Source: Streptomyces sp. XM83C (GTDB lineage: Bacteria; Actinomycetota; Actinomycetes; Streptomycetales; Streptomycetaceae). Taken from it: a DNA stretch of 35,529 nt. The notes under the pieces were generated by a model, which saw only the letters and a list, made by a program, of their open reading frames with translations, made no database searches and had not been told where the DNA came from. The DNA is taken from the NCBI RefSeq assembly GCF_023072675.1, contig NZ_JALLGL010000030.1:1-35529 (forward strand), in the 5' to 3' direction. This document shows positions 7,110 through 15,534 of the stretch, piece after piece. The position numbers were made by a program, and so were the translations under genes. The first letter of the stretch is position 1. The number at the start of each line of letters is the position of its first letter.

Positions 7110-10079
7110 TCACGCAGGTGCGACGACGAGGCCGAGTACGTCGTCGTACGAGACCCGGTGCGCCCCCAACAGCGTGGTTCCGTCGTCCTCCAGCACCAGC
7201 GCCGGCCGGTACTTGAGCCATGGACGATCCGCCCATCCCGGAAGGGGGCGCAGCGCCTCCACAGCCGGGGACGTGAGCCGTGCCGGGAGGCGGACGGTAC
7301 CGCCCATCAGCCGGTCGGTCGCCTCGTCGTCGTCCACTTCGCCGTGCACACCCAGCCAGGTGCCGTCGTACGCCCGGTAGCCGCCCGGAACCCGGTGGAC
7401 GATCACCGCCTCGATGGTGGGGTCGCCGTCCCGGACAACGGCATCGAGCTGTTCCTGGGTGGCCGCTCGGCTGCCCGCATAGTGGAGTCCTTCGAGTGTG
7501 GGAGCGGCCCACTCCCGCTGACGGCAGAGAAGGAACTCTTCCGCCTTCTTCTCCCGCTCCAGTTCTTTCGCCCGCCACTCTTCCAAGGCTTCGGCCTCGC
7601 GCCAGCCGGACGGGCAGATCTCGTCGTCGCTGTAGGCCCGGGACACCAGACCCGGTACGTCGGCGGGGATGCTCCACCCCTTCCCGGGCCGTGAACGCGC
7701 GCCGTGCGAAGCCCCGGCGGCCGTAAGGGGACCCGCGCTCTCCGCGACCAAGGCTGCCGCCCGCAGCAGGGACCACCTGCCGTAGATCGACTCCGAAGCG
7801 CCGAGGAATCGCGGGACACCGTCCTGTTCCGCCACCACACCGGTGATCAGAACCCTCGGCGCACGGTGTGCCTCGGGGCGGCGTGTGCCGCTGTGCCGGT
7901 GCAGCCGCCCGATGCGCTGAAGGAGCAGGTCCGTGGGGGCGAGGTCTGTGATCAGCACGTCGGCATCCACGTCGAAGGACTGCTCGGCGAGCTGGGTGGC
8001 GATCACCACCATGCGCTCCGGCCGTTCCGCGCCGGCCTGCGGTCCCATCAGGCGCAGGCACTCCGCTGTCCGGTCGGCGCGGTGGGCGGCGCACAGTCGC
8101 GCATGCAGCAGATGCAGTTGGCCGTCGAAGCCCGCCGCACGCAGCTCTTCGTACACCGCTTGTGCACGGGCGACCTGGTTGACGACGACCAGGGCCACTC
8201 CGCCGTCGGCCACTGCGTCCCGTACGGCCTCCGCCACCCGCGCACCGGAGACCTCGGTGTCGGGCAGCCAGGCGAGTTCCACCGGGATCGGCTCCCGCCA
8301 GGAGTGCACTGCCTCGCGCGACGTCTCCGCGATCGCCCGGCCGTTCGCACCGTAGGCGAGCGTGACGCACGGGTACCCGGCAGACTGCGGTACCGGTTCG
8401 TGCACATCCGCCCTCCCCAGAACGCCGGACAGGTAGGCGTTCACGAACAGCTGACGCTGAGCGGGCGGCAACGTCGCCGAAAGCAGCACCACCGGGACCC
8501 TCGCCTGGCCCAGCCAGCGCAGTGCCTCCACGAGGAACTGCCGCATGTAGACGTCCGCGGCATGCACCTCGTCGACGATCACGACCTTCTGAGCCAGCCC
8601 GGCGAACCGGAGCATCACATGCCGGGTACGGGTCGCCGCGTGAAGCAGATGATCGACGGTGCCGACGGCGAACGCGGTGAGGAGCCCTCTCTTGGTGTCG
8701 AGAAACCAGTGGGCAGGACCGTCCGCGTCGAAAGACGAGAGGCCCTCCGCCGGCCTCTCGGCCGGGACCATACCGAAGTCGGCATCCTCCTCGATGGCAC
8801 CGAAATCGTCGAACCCGCTCGCGGTCCCAAGTTCGGCATCTCCCCGCGCACAATTGGGTTCAGCACCGTCACTGCCCTCGCCGTCACCGTCCGGAAGCGG
8901 CTTCCCCTCCCAGATCGCCCGCCACGAGGCCTGGAACCGCCGACGTCCGTGCAGGAGGGCCACCTGGGACTCGAGCTGCGGGTCGAACGAGCGCACCCAC
9001 CGCAGCACCTGCTCGTACATCGGGTCGCTCGTCGCCTGGGTCGGCATCGCCACGAACACGCCGTCGAGACCGAACCGCGCCGCCAGGACCTCGGCGGCCG
9101 CGAGCGCAGCCTTCGTCTTGCCCTCCCCCATCGGGGCCTCGGCGATCAGGAGCCCCGGCACCGGAATCGACCACGCCCGCTCCACCAGCTCCCGCTGCGA
9201 CGGACGGGGAATCACCGCCAGCCGGTCCGTCAGCGGCGCCAGTCGGGTCCGCGGCAGCGGAAGCCCCCGCCAGCCACCGCGCAACCGCAGCCCCGCCCAC
9301 CACTCCGCCATGGAGCGCCGAGCCTCGTCGAGCGATACCAGTCCGGCATCCGCGAGCCCGCGTCCCACACGGCCGCCGCTCGCGATCCAGTCCGCCATCA
9401 CGATCAGGCCCGACAGCGCGAGCTGCTCCGCCTTCTTCAGCGCACCCACCGGGCGTACGTCGGCCAAGTCCGCGAATCCCACAGCTCGCGTGAACACGTC
9501 CACCACCGCACGCTGTGCCTCGGCCCAAGCAGGCCCCCGGCCCTGCACCTCCCGGTGCCGCGGTTCAATGCCCTGAACGGGCGGAAACACACCGTGATGC
9601 CCGGCCACGAGCGGCCACACCCACGCAGCAGACTCCTCGCTCCCCCATTCGGCCACCAGTCGCGGCTTCAGCAAGGCCGCACCGGCGACGTCGTGCCGCC
9701 ACATCTTCCGCCGGTCGGTCGGCAGCCGCCCCCAGTTCAGTCCCGCCGCCAGAACCGGGGCGGCCTCGACAGAGTCCACGGCCTGGAACGCCGGACACGC
9801 CTTACCGCAGTCGTGGATGCCGCACACCCACATGAACCACAGCCGACCCCGACCACCGCTGATCTCGTCCAGCCTCTGCCGAAACGCGGGCGACAGGAAC
9901 TGATCCCACATCAGCTCCGCCACCGCCGCCGTGTCCAGCAGATGCCCCAGCAGCAGATGCCTCCGCCCGCCGTTCCTGGCCGCCGACTTCCCCCACAACT
10001 GCGAGACCCGCTCCACAGTCTCCGGCGACAACCCCATCGCCTTCATCAACTGCACGACGGAACCGCCACGGTCCACCAT
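7110..10079 (-). CDS. cas3: Cas3 helicase-nuclease (type I-E)
   Basis: Cas3 is recruited by Cascade and shreds target DNA. In the 989-residue protein the HD nuclease comes first: H46 in LLLGHLLDT, H89-D90 in VCGIHDCGKACPAFQ, H129-D130 in MWRHDVAG, H161-H162 in AGHHGVF. The SF2 helicase follows: Walker A PMGEGKT (316-322), DEVH (503-506), SAT (534-536) and the motif VI stretch QRIGRLHRH. All catalytic motifs look intact. The ATG at 10079 has AGGAGG 4 nt upstream; a GTG 3 nt later has better spacing (7 nt) and is an alternative. A more upstream in-frame codon at 10142 lacks a ribosome site. It is divergent from the CRISPR array and separated from cse1 by 314 bp. Confidence 0.95.
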   Translation of the reverse strand: MVDRGGSVVQLMKAMGLSPETVERVSQLWGKSAARNGGRRHLLLGHLLDTAAVAELMWDQFLSPAFRQRLDEISGGRGRLWFMWVCGIHDCGKACPAFQAVDSVEAAPVLAAGLNWGRLPTDRRKMWRHDVAGAALLKPRLVAEWGSEESAAWVWPLVAGHHGVFPPVQGIEPRHREVQGRGPAWAEAQRAVVDVFTRAVGFADLADVRPVGALKKAEQLALSGLIVMADWIASGGRVGRGLADAGLVSLDEARRSMAEWWAGLRLRGGWRGLPLPRTRLAPLTDRLAVIPRPSQRELVERAWSIPVPGLLIAEAPMGEGKTKAALAAAEVLAARFGLDGVFVAMPTQATSDPMYEQVLRWVRSFDPQLESQVALLHGRRRFQASWRAIWEGKPLPDGDGEGSDGAEPNCARGDAELGTASGFDDFGAIEEDADFGMVPAERPAEGLSSFDADGPAHWFLDTKRGLLTAFAVGTVDHLLHAATRTRHVMLRFAGLAQKVVIVDEVHAADVYMRQFLVEALRWLGQARVPVVLLSATLPPAQRQLFVNAYLSGVLGRADVHEPVPQSAGYPCVTLAYGANGRAIAETSREAVHSWREPIPVELAWLPDTEVSGARVAEAVRDAVADGGVALVVVNQVARAQAVYEELRAAGFDGQLHLLHARLCAAHRADRTAECLRLMGPQAGAERPERMVVIATQLAEQSFDVDADVLITDLAPTDLLLQRIGRLHRHSGTRRPEAHRAPRVLITGVVAEQDGVPRFLGASESIYGRWSLLRAAALVAESAGPLTAAGASHGARSRPGKGWSIPADVPGLVSRAYSDDEICPSGWREAEALEEWRAKELEREKKAEEFLLCRQREWAAPTLEGLHYAGSRAATQEQLDAVVRDGDPTIEAVIVHRVPGGYRAYDGTWLGVHGEVDDDEATDRLMGGTVRLPARLTSPAVEALRPLPGWADRPWLKYRPALVLEDDGTTLLGAHRVSYDDVLGLVVAPA

Positions 10080-10210
10080 CACACCTCCTGCACATGTGCC
10101 CTGGCACGATAGGCTCTGCCACTGACAACGGCCCTGGACCAAGACACGGGATCAGAACGCTGGTGAAGGAAAACCGCCCCCTCCACCAGCATCACCCCAG
10201 GTCAGGAAGT
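10080..10210. promoter_or_regulatory. CRISPR leader and divergent cas3 promoter region
   Basis: This 131-bp gap between the cas3 start and the first repeat must hold the cas3 promoter (leftward) and the array leader (rightward). Leader identity is inferred from repeat orientation and from the degenerate repeat at the opposite end of the array. An inverted repeat GCTGGTG (10159-10165) / CACCAGC (10184-10190) lies about 20 bp before the first repeat. I see no clear -10/-35 hexamers. The leader is not AT-rich, unlike E. coli leaders. Confidence 0.55.
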
Positions 10211-12984
10211 GTCGTCCCCGCGCCTGCGGGGGTTGCTCCGGTGGTCACCGACTCGTGCCACAGCTGGCCGGGTCGTCCCCGCGCCTGCGGGGGTTGCTCC
10301 CCCCTTCACAGCCCAAACGTCAACGGCCGTGAGTCGTCCCCGCGCCTGCGGGGGTTGCTCCTGGATCTTCAGATGCTGGGTGGTGCCCGCGGTGTCGTCC
10401 CCGCGCCTGCGGGGGTTGCTCCATCGACGGCGGCCGCCCGACGACCGGCCGCATGTCGTCCCCGCGCCTGCGGGGGTTGCTCCTGAATGAGGGGGTGCCC
10501 CGTGCCGAACGTCGGGTCGTCCCCGCGCCTGCGGGGGTTGCTCGAGCCTGGTGACCGGAGGCTCCGACACCTCCGGGTCGTCCCCGCGCCTGCGGGGGTT
10601 GCTCCTCCAGCGCCCCGGCGTCGAGGCGAAGCGCAACGTCGTCCCCGCGCCTGCGGGGGTTGCTCCGTGGCGGCAGCCATCCGCTACATCGTGTCCAGGT
10701 CGTCCCCGCGCCTGCGGGGGTTGCTCGGCGATTCGCCCCTTGCTGTCGGTGGTGACGGTGTCGTCCCCGCGCCTGCGGGGGTTGCTCTCGCTGTACGAGC
10801 GGCCCGGGACCCGCAGCGGGGTCGTCCCCGCGCCTGCGGGGGTTGCTCCTGCAGGCGGACATCCAGCAGGTGCGCACAGCAGTCGTCCCCGCGCCTGCGG
10901 GGGTTGCTCCTGCAGGCGGACATCCAGCAGGTGCGCACAGCAGTCGTCCCCGCGCCTGCGGGGGTTGCTCCTCCTCCGGGGTGCCCGTCCTCTCCTGGCG
11001 CAAGTCGTCCCCGCGCCTGCGGGGGTTGCTCTGCCCATGCGGCGTCGATTGCCTTACGGGTGATGTCGTCCCCGCGCCTGCGGGGGTTGCTCCTTAGGAA
11101 GGCACAAGGGGGTCATCCCTCCAGGGTCGTCCCCGCGCCTGCGGGGGTTGCTCCCTGATGGACCGGAACTCCCGGCCGCTGAACGAGTCGTCCCCGCGCC
11201 TGCGGGGGTTGCTCCAAGCTCGCCCCGCTGCTGCACGAACAGGCCGGGTCGTCCCCGCGCCTGCGGGGGTTGCTCGCGCGTCTACTGGCAGCGGATCATC
11301 AAGCCCGCGTCGTCCCCGCGCCTGCGGGGGTTGCTCCGCGCGCCTGTCCCGGGAGGTCTGGGGGGCGGGGTCGTCCCCGCGCCTGCGGGGGTTGCTCTCT
11401 GGGGGGAAACCCACCAGTGGCCGGACAGGGGTCGTCCCCGCGCCTGCGGGGGTTGCTCGCCTTGCGACCTCGCCCGGCGGGCTTCTCCCCAGTCGTCCCC
11501 GCGCCTGCGGGGGTTGCTCCGCCGCGCCCAGATGGGCCTCACGAAAGAGGAAGTCGTCCCCGCGCCTGCGGGGGTTGCTCCTGCTCCAGGCTGATGATCG
11601 AGTCCTGGAACAGGTCGTCCCCGCGCCTGCGGGGGTTGCTCGGGCGCCGAGAACATGACCGAGGAGGAGCTCGAGTCGTCCCCGCGCCTGCGGGGGTTGC
11701 TCCACCTCGCAATTCGTGGGTGATGACGGTCTGCCGTCGTCCCCGCGCCTGCGGGGGTTGCTCGGCGGCTGGCGTCGCCGACGGTCTGGCCGAGGGGTCG
11801 TCCCCGCGCCTGCGGGGGTTGCTCGGCGTACGAGCCCGAGGCCAAGTTCACTCAGGCGTCGTCCCCGCGCCTGCGGGGGTTGCTCGAGCTCTGGGACCAG
11901 GCCCTCCGCCACTACCGCGTCGTCCCCGCGCCTGCGGGGGTTGCTCCCGGGAGATCATCCGCGAGGCGTTCGGTTTCCCGTCGTCCCCGCGCCTGCGGGG
12001 GTTGCTCTTCGCGTCAACGCCAACAGCAGCGGCCCGATGGGTCGTCCCCGCGCCTGCGGGGGTTGCTCCCTCGACCCGACCGGGCAGCCCGTCGCCCGGT
12101 CGTCGTCCCCGCGCCTGCGGGGGTTGCTCGGGCCGCCGGGTGACGCAGTTCAGTTTCGCGTAGTCGTCCCCGCGCCTGCGGGGGTTGCTCCGACGAGATC
12201 CGGCGCACGCTGGAGCAGCTCGGGTCGTCCCCGCGCCTGCGGGGGTTGCTCCTCGAGCCGCTCGCAAGGAAGGCGAAGGAGCTGGTCGTCCCCGCGCCTG
12301 CGGGGGTTGCTCTCTGGCGTGGCGAAGACAACAAGGTCCGGATGAGTCGTCCCCGCGCCTGCGGGGGTTGCTCCGTCACCAGCCATTTATCAGCTCATTT
12401 CTCTTCGTCGTCCCCGCGCCTGCGGGGGTTGCTCCGCCATTCGTGGGCTGTTGACCGCTCCCGGTACGTCGTCCCCGCGCCTGCGGGGGTTGCTCGCTGT
12501 GGACGCTGGCACAGATCGTCTTCAACGCGTCGTCCCCGCGCCTGCGGGGGTTGCTCCGGTGACGGCACCGTCGACATCACCATCGCCGGGTCGTCCCCGC
12601 GCCTGCGGGGGTTGCTCGCCAAGGTGTCCGCGGACGCCCTGCGGCGCGTCGTCGTCCCCGCGCCTGCGGGGGTTGCTCGGTCAAGGACAGCGCCGAGGAC
12701 GTCCGCAGGGCGTCGTCCCCGCGCCTGCGGGGGTTGCTCGGAGGGCGTGGCCGGCGCCGAGGCCTCCGGCAAGTCGTCCCCGCGCCTGCGGGGGTTGCTC
12801 CACGGCACGCGCGACCGCCGAGGTCAAGGGCCGGTCGTCCCCGCGCCTGCGGGGGTTGCTCCTCGTCCGCCACGCAGGCGATGACTTCCGGGCCGTCGTC
12901 CCCGCGCCTGCGGGGGTTGCTCCATCCGCCGGGAAGGGGGCGGGAGGCCGGTAGTAATCGTCCCCGCGCCCGCGGAAGTTGCTC
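10211..12984 (+). CRISPR. Type I-E CRISPR array: 45 identical repeats plus one degenerate, 45 spacers
   Basis: A 28-nt repeat recurs every 61 bp from 10211 to 12895 (45 copies, no mismatch seen in those checked), with 33-nt spacers. It begins GTCGTCCCC, contains the palindromic stem CCCCGC-GCCT-GCGGGG and ends GGTTGCTC, which would become the 8-nt 5' handle. A 46th copy at 12957-12984 is degenerate (four differences) after a 34-nt spacer. Orientation, compared with the E. coli repeat, predicts transcription to the right, away from cas3. Spacers 11 and 12 (10849-10881, 10910-10942) are identical. The base after each repeat is C (27), G (13) or T (5), never A. Many spacers read as open protein fragments, consistent with coding phage or plasmid DNA. 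Confidence 0.98.
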
Positions 12985-13284
12985 CCCGATGGCGCTTTCG
13001 TCGGCGTCGAAGCTGTCCCACAGGTGTCCGGGGCGTGCCGGTCGGGACAGCCGGTCGGCGGCGAGGCAAGTCAGGTCGGTGAAGCGTGTCCTCATCTCGG
13101 TCACCTGGTCCTCGGCGACGGCGGTGAACTGGGCGTCGTTCCGGAACTCTTCGGCGCGAACGGTTCGCTGGATGACGTCGGACCGCGCGTGGCCGATGTC
13201 GTGCCACAGCCAGATCGCACTGGCTGTCAGCCCGGCGCCCTGACTCAGCGGGGCGAGGGGAGGTCGATCACGCCCAGCCGCCAT
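12957..13284 (-). pseudogene. Coding remnant abutting the trailer end of the CRISPR array
   Basis: From the ATG at 13284 the minus strand reads about 100 residues with Streptomyces-like codon use, including ASAIWLWHDIGHARSDVIQR and FTAVAEDQVTEMRTRFTDL. It then runs without a stop through the degenerate repeat and on into the array, where the frame is meaningless. A second short minus-strand frame just upstream ends GDPGWRLGVIDLPSPR and a stop at about 13242-13244. The two may be parts of one broken gene. I do not recognise the family. The array end may have displaced its 3' part. Confidence 0.35.
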
Positions 13285-13561
13285 CCGGGGTCACCGAACA
13301 GGGCCGTGACCGGCCCTTGCGGTGAGGACGAGGGGGCGGAGGCATTTGCGGGCCGCCGGGGAGTTCCGGTGGGAGGCGGGAGAGGGTGCCGCCATGCTCA
13401 GGATTCTCCGGCGCCACGATCGAGCCCGGTGCGTCGGGGTGTCCAGTGCGTTCGGTTCATTCGATTCGCCTGGCGCTCTTGGAGCGTCCGGTACATCCGG
13501 TACGTCCGGCGCGTCTGGTGCGTCTTTGCGTTCGGTGTGGCCGGTGTGTCCCGTTCGGCGG
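13285..13561. other. Noncoding interval with short low-complexity repeats
   Basis: Apart from the upstream piece of the remnant described at 12957-13284, I see no gene. Bases 13480-13530 hold imperfect repeats of GGTACGTCCGG/GGCGTCTGG type, and the interval lies 3' of the XRE-TPR gene. No clear terminator hairpin was found. Confidence 0.4.
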
Positions 13562-14773
13562 TCAGCCGGTCGCCGCGGCGGTCGATGCGTCGATCAGGGC
13601 CCGGTGTCCCGTGCCCGGTCGGCGGGTTCGGGCCTGGTGCACGAAACCGCTCAGTTCCGTGCGTACGGTGGCCGAGTCGATGCTTCGGATCACGGGCAGC
13701 GTCGCCTCGACGATCTGGCAGGCCTCGTCGAGGCGGCCCACCGCGGCCAGGGCGGTCGCGTGTCGGACCGCGAAGCGTGCCTGGGAGTTGCTGTCGGCCG
13801 GTACGGCCTGCCTGTGGTGGAGTTCGGCGGTGAAGAGGTCGGCGGCGGGGCCGAAGCGTCCCAGGCCGAGCAGGCAGGACGCCTCGATGAGCCGGGGGTT
13901 GGCGTTCTCGATGCGCGGACCCCACTGGGGGGCGCCGCCGTTCGGGCCCCTGCGGGCCGCCGCCTGGGCGGTGTGGTCGGCGAACCGGTCCAGTGCCTCG
14001 CGGCAGGCGTCCGCGTCACCGAGGCGGGCGTGTCCCTGGGCGGCGCGGCGCGCGGCGTGCGCGCGGATCGCCGGGGTGGCCGCCGGGTGCCGGGCGGCGC
14101 GCTCGGCGTAGTCGATCACGCCTCGGAGGTCGCCGCGGTGCTGGGCGATGACCGCCCGGCGGACCATGGCGTACGCGGCCACCGTCTCGTCCCCGCCCTC
14201 CGCGCCCCAGCTGACGGCGAGGCTCGTCCAGCGTGCCGCTTCGGCGGGGTCGCCCGCCTCCTGTGCCATCCACCCCAGGTACTCGGCGTAGCGCGAGACG
14301 AGCAGCCAGATCTGGGCGCGCTGCTCGCCCGCTGCGTGCTCTGCGGCGTCCGTCAGCAGGCGCGTGACGGGCTTCATGGACGCGATGACGAACCGGGGTC
14401 CGCGGGTTCGGCCGATGCCCTTCAGTTCGTCCAGGATCCGCTCGTACCCGGCGACCACCGGGCCTGCGTCGACGATTTCCTCGATCCGGTCGGCGGCGCG
14501 GCGGCCGGCCGCGGCCAGTTCGGCGAGCTGCCCGCCGGTTCCGAAGGCCGCGTCGAACGCTGTCGCCATCGCTGGTGTGGGGTTGCGCAGCCCCTTCTCC
14601 AGATTGCAGATCTGACCGTCCGACACATGGGCGCGCCGGGCCAGCTCCCGCACGCTCCATCCGCGGCGTGCCCGCAGCGTGGCCAGGACGACGCCGAAGT
14701 CGCCCGGGGGCAGGCGGGTGCCGTCGGGTCCCTCCGCGGGGTCCGTCTCCGGCTCCCTGTTGTCCGGGTCCAT
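13562..14773 (-). CDS. XRE-type HTH regulator with TPR-like C-terminal region
   Basis: The 403-residue product from the ATG at 14773 begins MDPDNREPETDPAEG. An XRE helix-turn-helix spans about residues 25-75 (VLATLRARRGWSVRELARRA, HVSDGQICNLEKGLRNPTP). A long helical region rich in Ala/Leu follows, of the kind seen in Streptomyces HTH-TPR regulators. A GTG at 14797 is the alternative start, but neither has a ribosome site. A TACGCT hexamer ends 7 nt before the ATG with TTGAAT 18 bp further upstream, so the mRNA is probably leaderless. The gene is divergent from the TIR operon and shares a 125-bp intergenic region with it, so control of that operon is plausible but unproven. Confidence 0.8.
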   Translation of the reverse strand: MDPDNREPETDPAEGPDGTRLPPGDFGVVLATLRARRGWSVRELARRAHVSDGQICNLEKGLRNPTPAMATAFDAAFGTGGQLAELAAAGRRAADRIEEIVDAGPVVAGYERILDELKGIGRTRGPRFVIASMKPVTRLLTDAAEHAAGEQRAQIWLLVSRYAEYLGWMAQEAGDPAEAARWTSLAVSWGAEGGDETVAAYAMVRRAVIAQHRGDLRGVIDYAERAARHPAATPAIRAHAARRAAQGHARLGDADACREALDRFADHTAQAAARRGPNGGAPQWGPRIENANPRLIEASCLLGLGRFGPAADLFTAELHHRQAVPADSNSQARFAVRHATALAAVGRLDEACQIVEATLPVIRSIDSATVRTELSGFVHQARTRRPGTGHRALIDASTAAATG

Positions 14774-14898
14774 ACCAGACAGCGTACGGATCCGCACGCC
14801 CCGTATTCAAACCCTTGTGAATAGCTATCGGATATGTACTGCCGTCCCTAAGGTGAGCACGCTTCACGTCGTCAAGGCTTGCCGGAGAGGGGGCACTT
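14774..14898. promoter_or_regulatory. Divergent promoter region, XRE regulator / TIR-STAND operon
   Basis: On the minus strand TTGAAT, 18 bp and TACGCT end 7 nt before the regulator ATG, a good leaderless promoter. The stretch between about 14805 and 14845 is AT-richer and holds short inverted sequences (TTCAAACCCTTGTGAA; TATCGGATA) that could be operator sites. The rightward promoter for the TIR gene should lie in the same stretch; TTGTGA near 14815 is a possible -35, but I cannot fix the -10. Confidence 0.5.
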
Positions 14899-15525
14899 GT
14901 GCCGCGCGTCTTCCTCAGTTTTCGTAAACAGGATTCCCGGTGGATGCGGGACCGCGTCCACCGCGCGCTGTCCGAACGCCTGGGCGTCGACCAGGTCTTC
15001 AAGTCGGGCCGGTCGATACCGCCCGGGGCGGACTTCGCCGAGATCCTGCGCCGGCAGGCCGCCGCGTGCGAGCTGATGTGTGTCCTGATCGGTCCGGAGT
15101 GGCTGGACGCGCGCGGCGAGGACGGTGTTCGGCTGCTGGACCGGCCGCACGACTGGGTCCGCGTCGAGATCGCGACGGCTCTGCGGTCCGGCAACCGTGT
15201 CGTGCCGGTGCTGTTGGGTGACGGGACGATGCTGCCGGACGCTTCGGCGCTGCCGGACGAGATCAAGAGGCTCGCGGGTCTGCAGTTCTTACGCGTGCCG
15301 GAGACCCATCTCGACGACGGACTACGCACGTTGTGCGATGCGGTGGCCGCACTGCTGCCCGGGATCGGGGCTCCCGACGGGGGCGGCTCCGGGGCCGGTG
15401 CGGGGCCGGACGCCGGTGCGGGGCCCGACGCCGGTGCGGTGCCGTCGGTGACGATGACCGCCCATGTGTCCGGTGGCGGCAGTGTCTACCAGGCGGGCCG
15501 TGACCAGACGATCAGGCACGCGTGA
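14899..15525 (+). CDS. TIR-domain effector with C-terminal amyloid-like motif
   Basis: The 208-residue protein starts at GTG 14899, with GGAGAGGGGG 5 nt upstream. Residues 1-135 are a TIR domain: VFLSFRKQD forms strand A, LMCVLIGPEWL the middle, and DWVRVEIATAL contains W86-x3-E90, matching the WxxxE catalytic motif of bacterial TIR NADases. A Gly/Ala/Pro linker (about 160-183) leads to a C-terminal motif, AHVSGGGSVYQAGRDQTI (188-205). The same motif recurs in two other genes of this operon. I infer an NAD-degrading or NAD-processing effector activated by assembly with the STAND sensor; enzymatic activity is not shown by sequence alone. The next gene starts 9 bp downstream. Confidence 0.88.
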   Translation: MPRVFLSFRKQDSRWMRDRVHRALSERLGVDQVFKSGRSIPPGADFAEILRRQAAACELMCVLIGPEWLDARGEDGVRLLDRPHDWVRVEIATALRSGNRVVPVLLGDGTMLPDASALPDEIKRLAGLQFLRVPETHLDDGLRTLCDAVAALLPGIGAPDGGGSGAGAGPDAGAGPDAGAVPSVTMTAHVSGGGSVYQAGRDQTIRHA

Positions 15526-15534
15526 GGGGGGACG

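Noticed and set aside
7704..10112. 802-codon plus-strand frame opposite cas3
   Set aside because: Antisense of an intact cas3 with all helicase and HD motifs; composition is typical of a high-GC shadow.
10211..12984. Many open frames on both strands within the array, reading repeated VVPAPAGVAP or GATPAGAGTT peptides
   Set aside because: They are produced by the stop-free 28-nt repeat in rotating frames; the 61-bp period is not a multiple of three and no ribosome sites or families exist.
12985..13833. Plus-strand frame after the array
   Set aside because: No ribosome site or recognisable domain; the minus strand has better codon use over the same stretch.
13322..14824. 500-codon plus-strand frame opposite the XRE gene
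   Set aside because: Shadow frame; the minus strand has a clear HTH and promoter.
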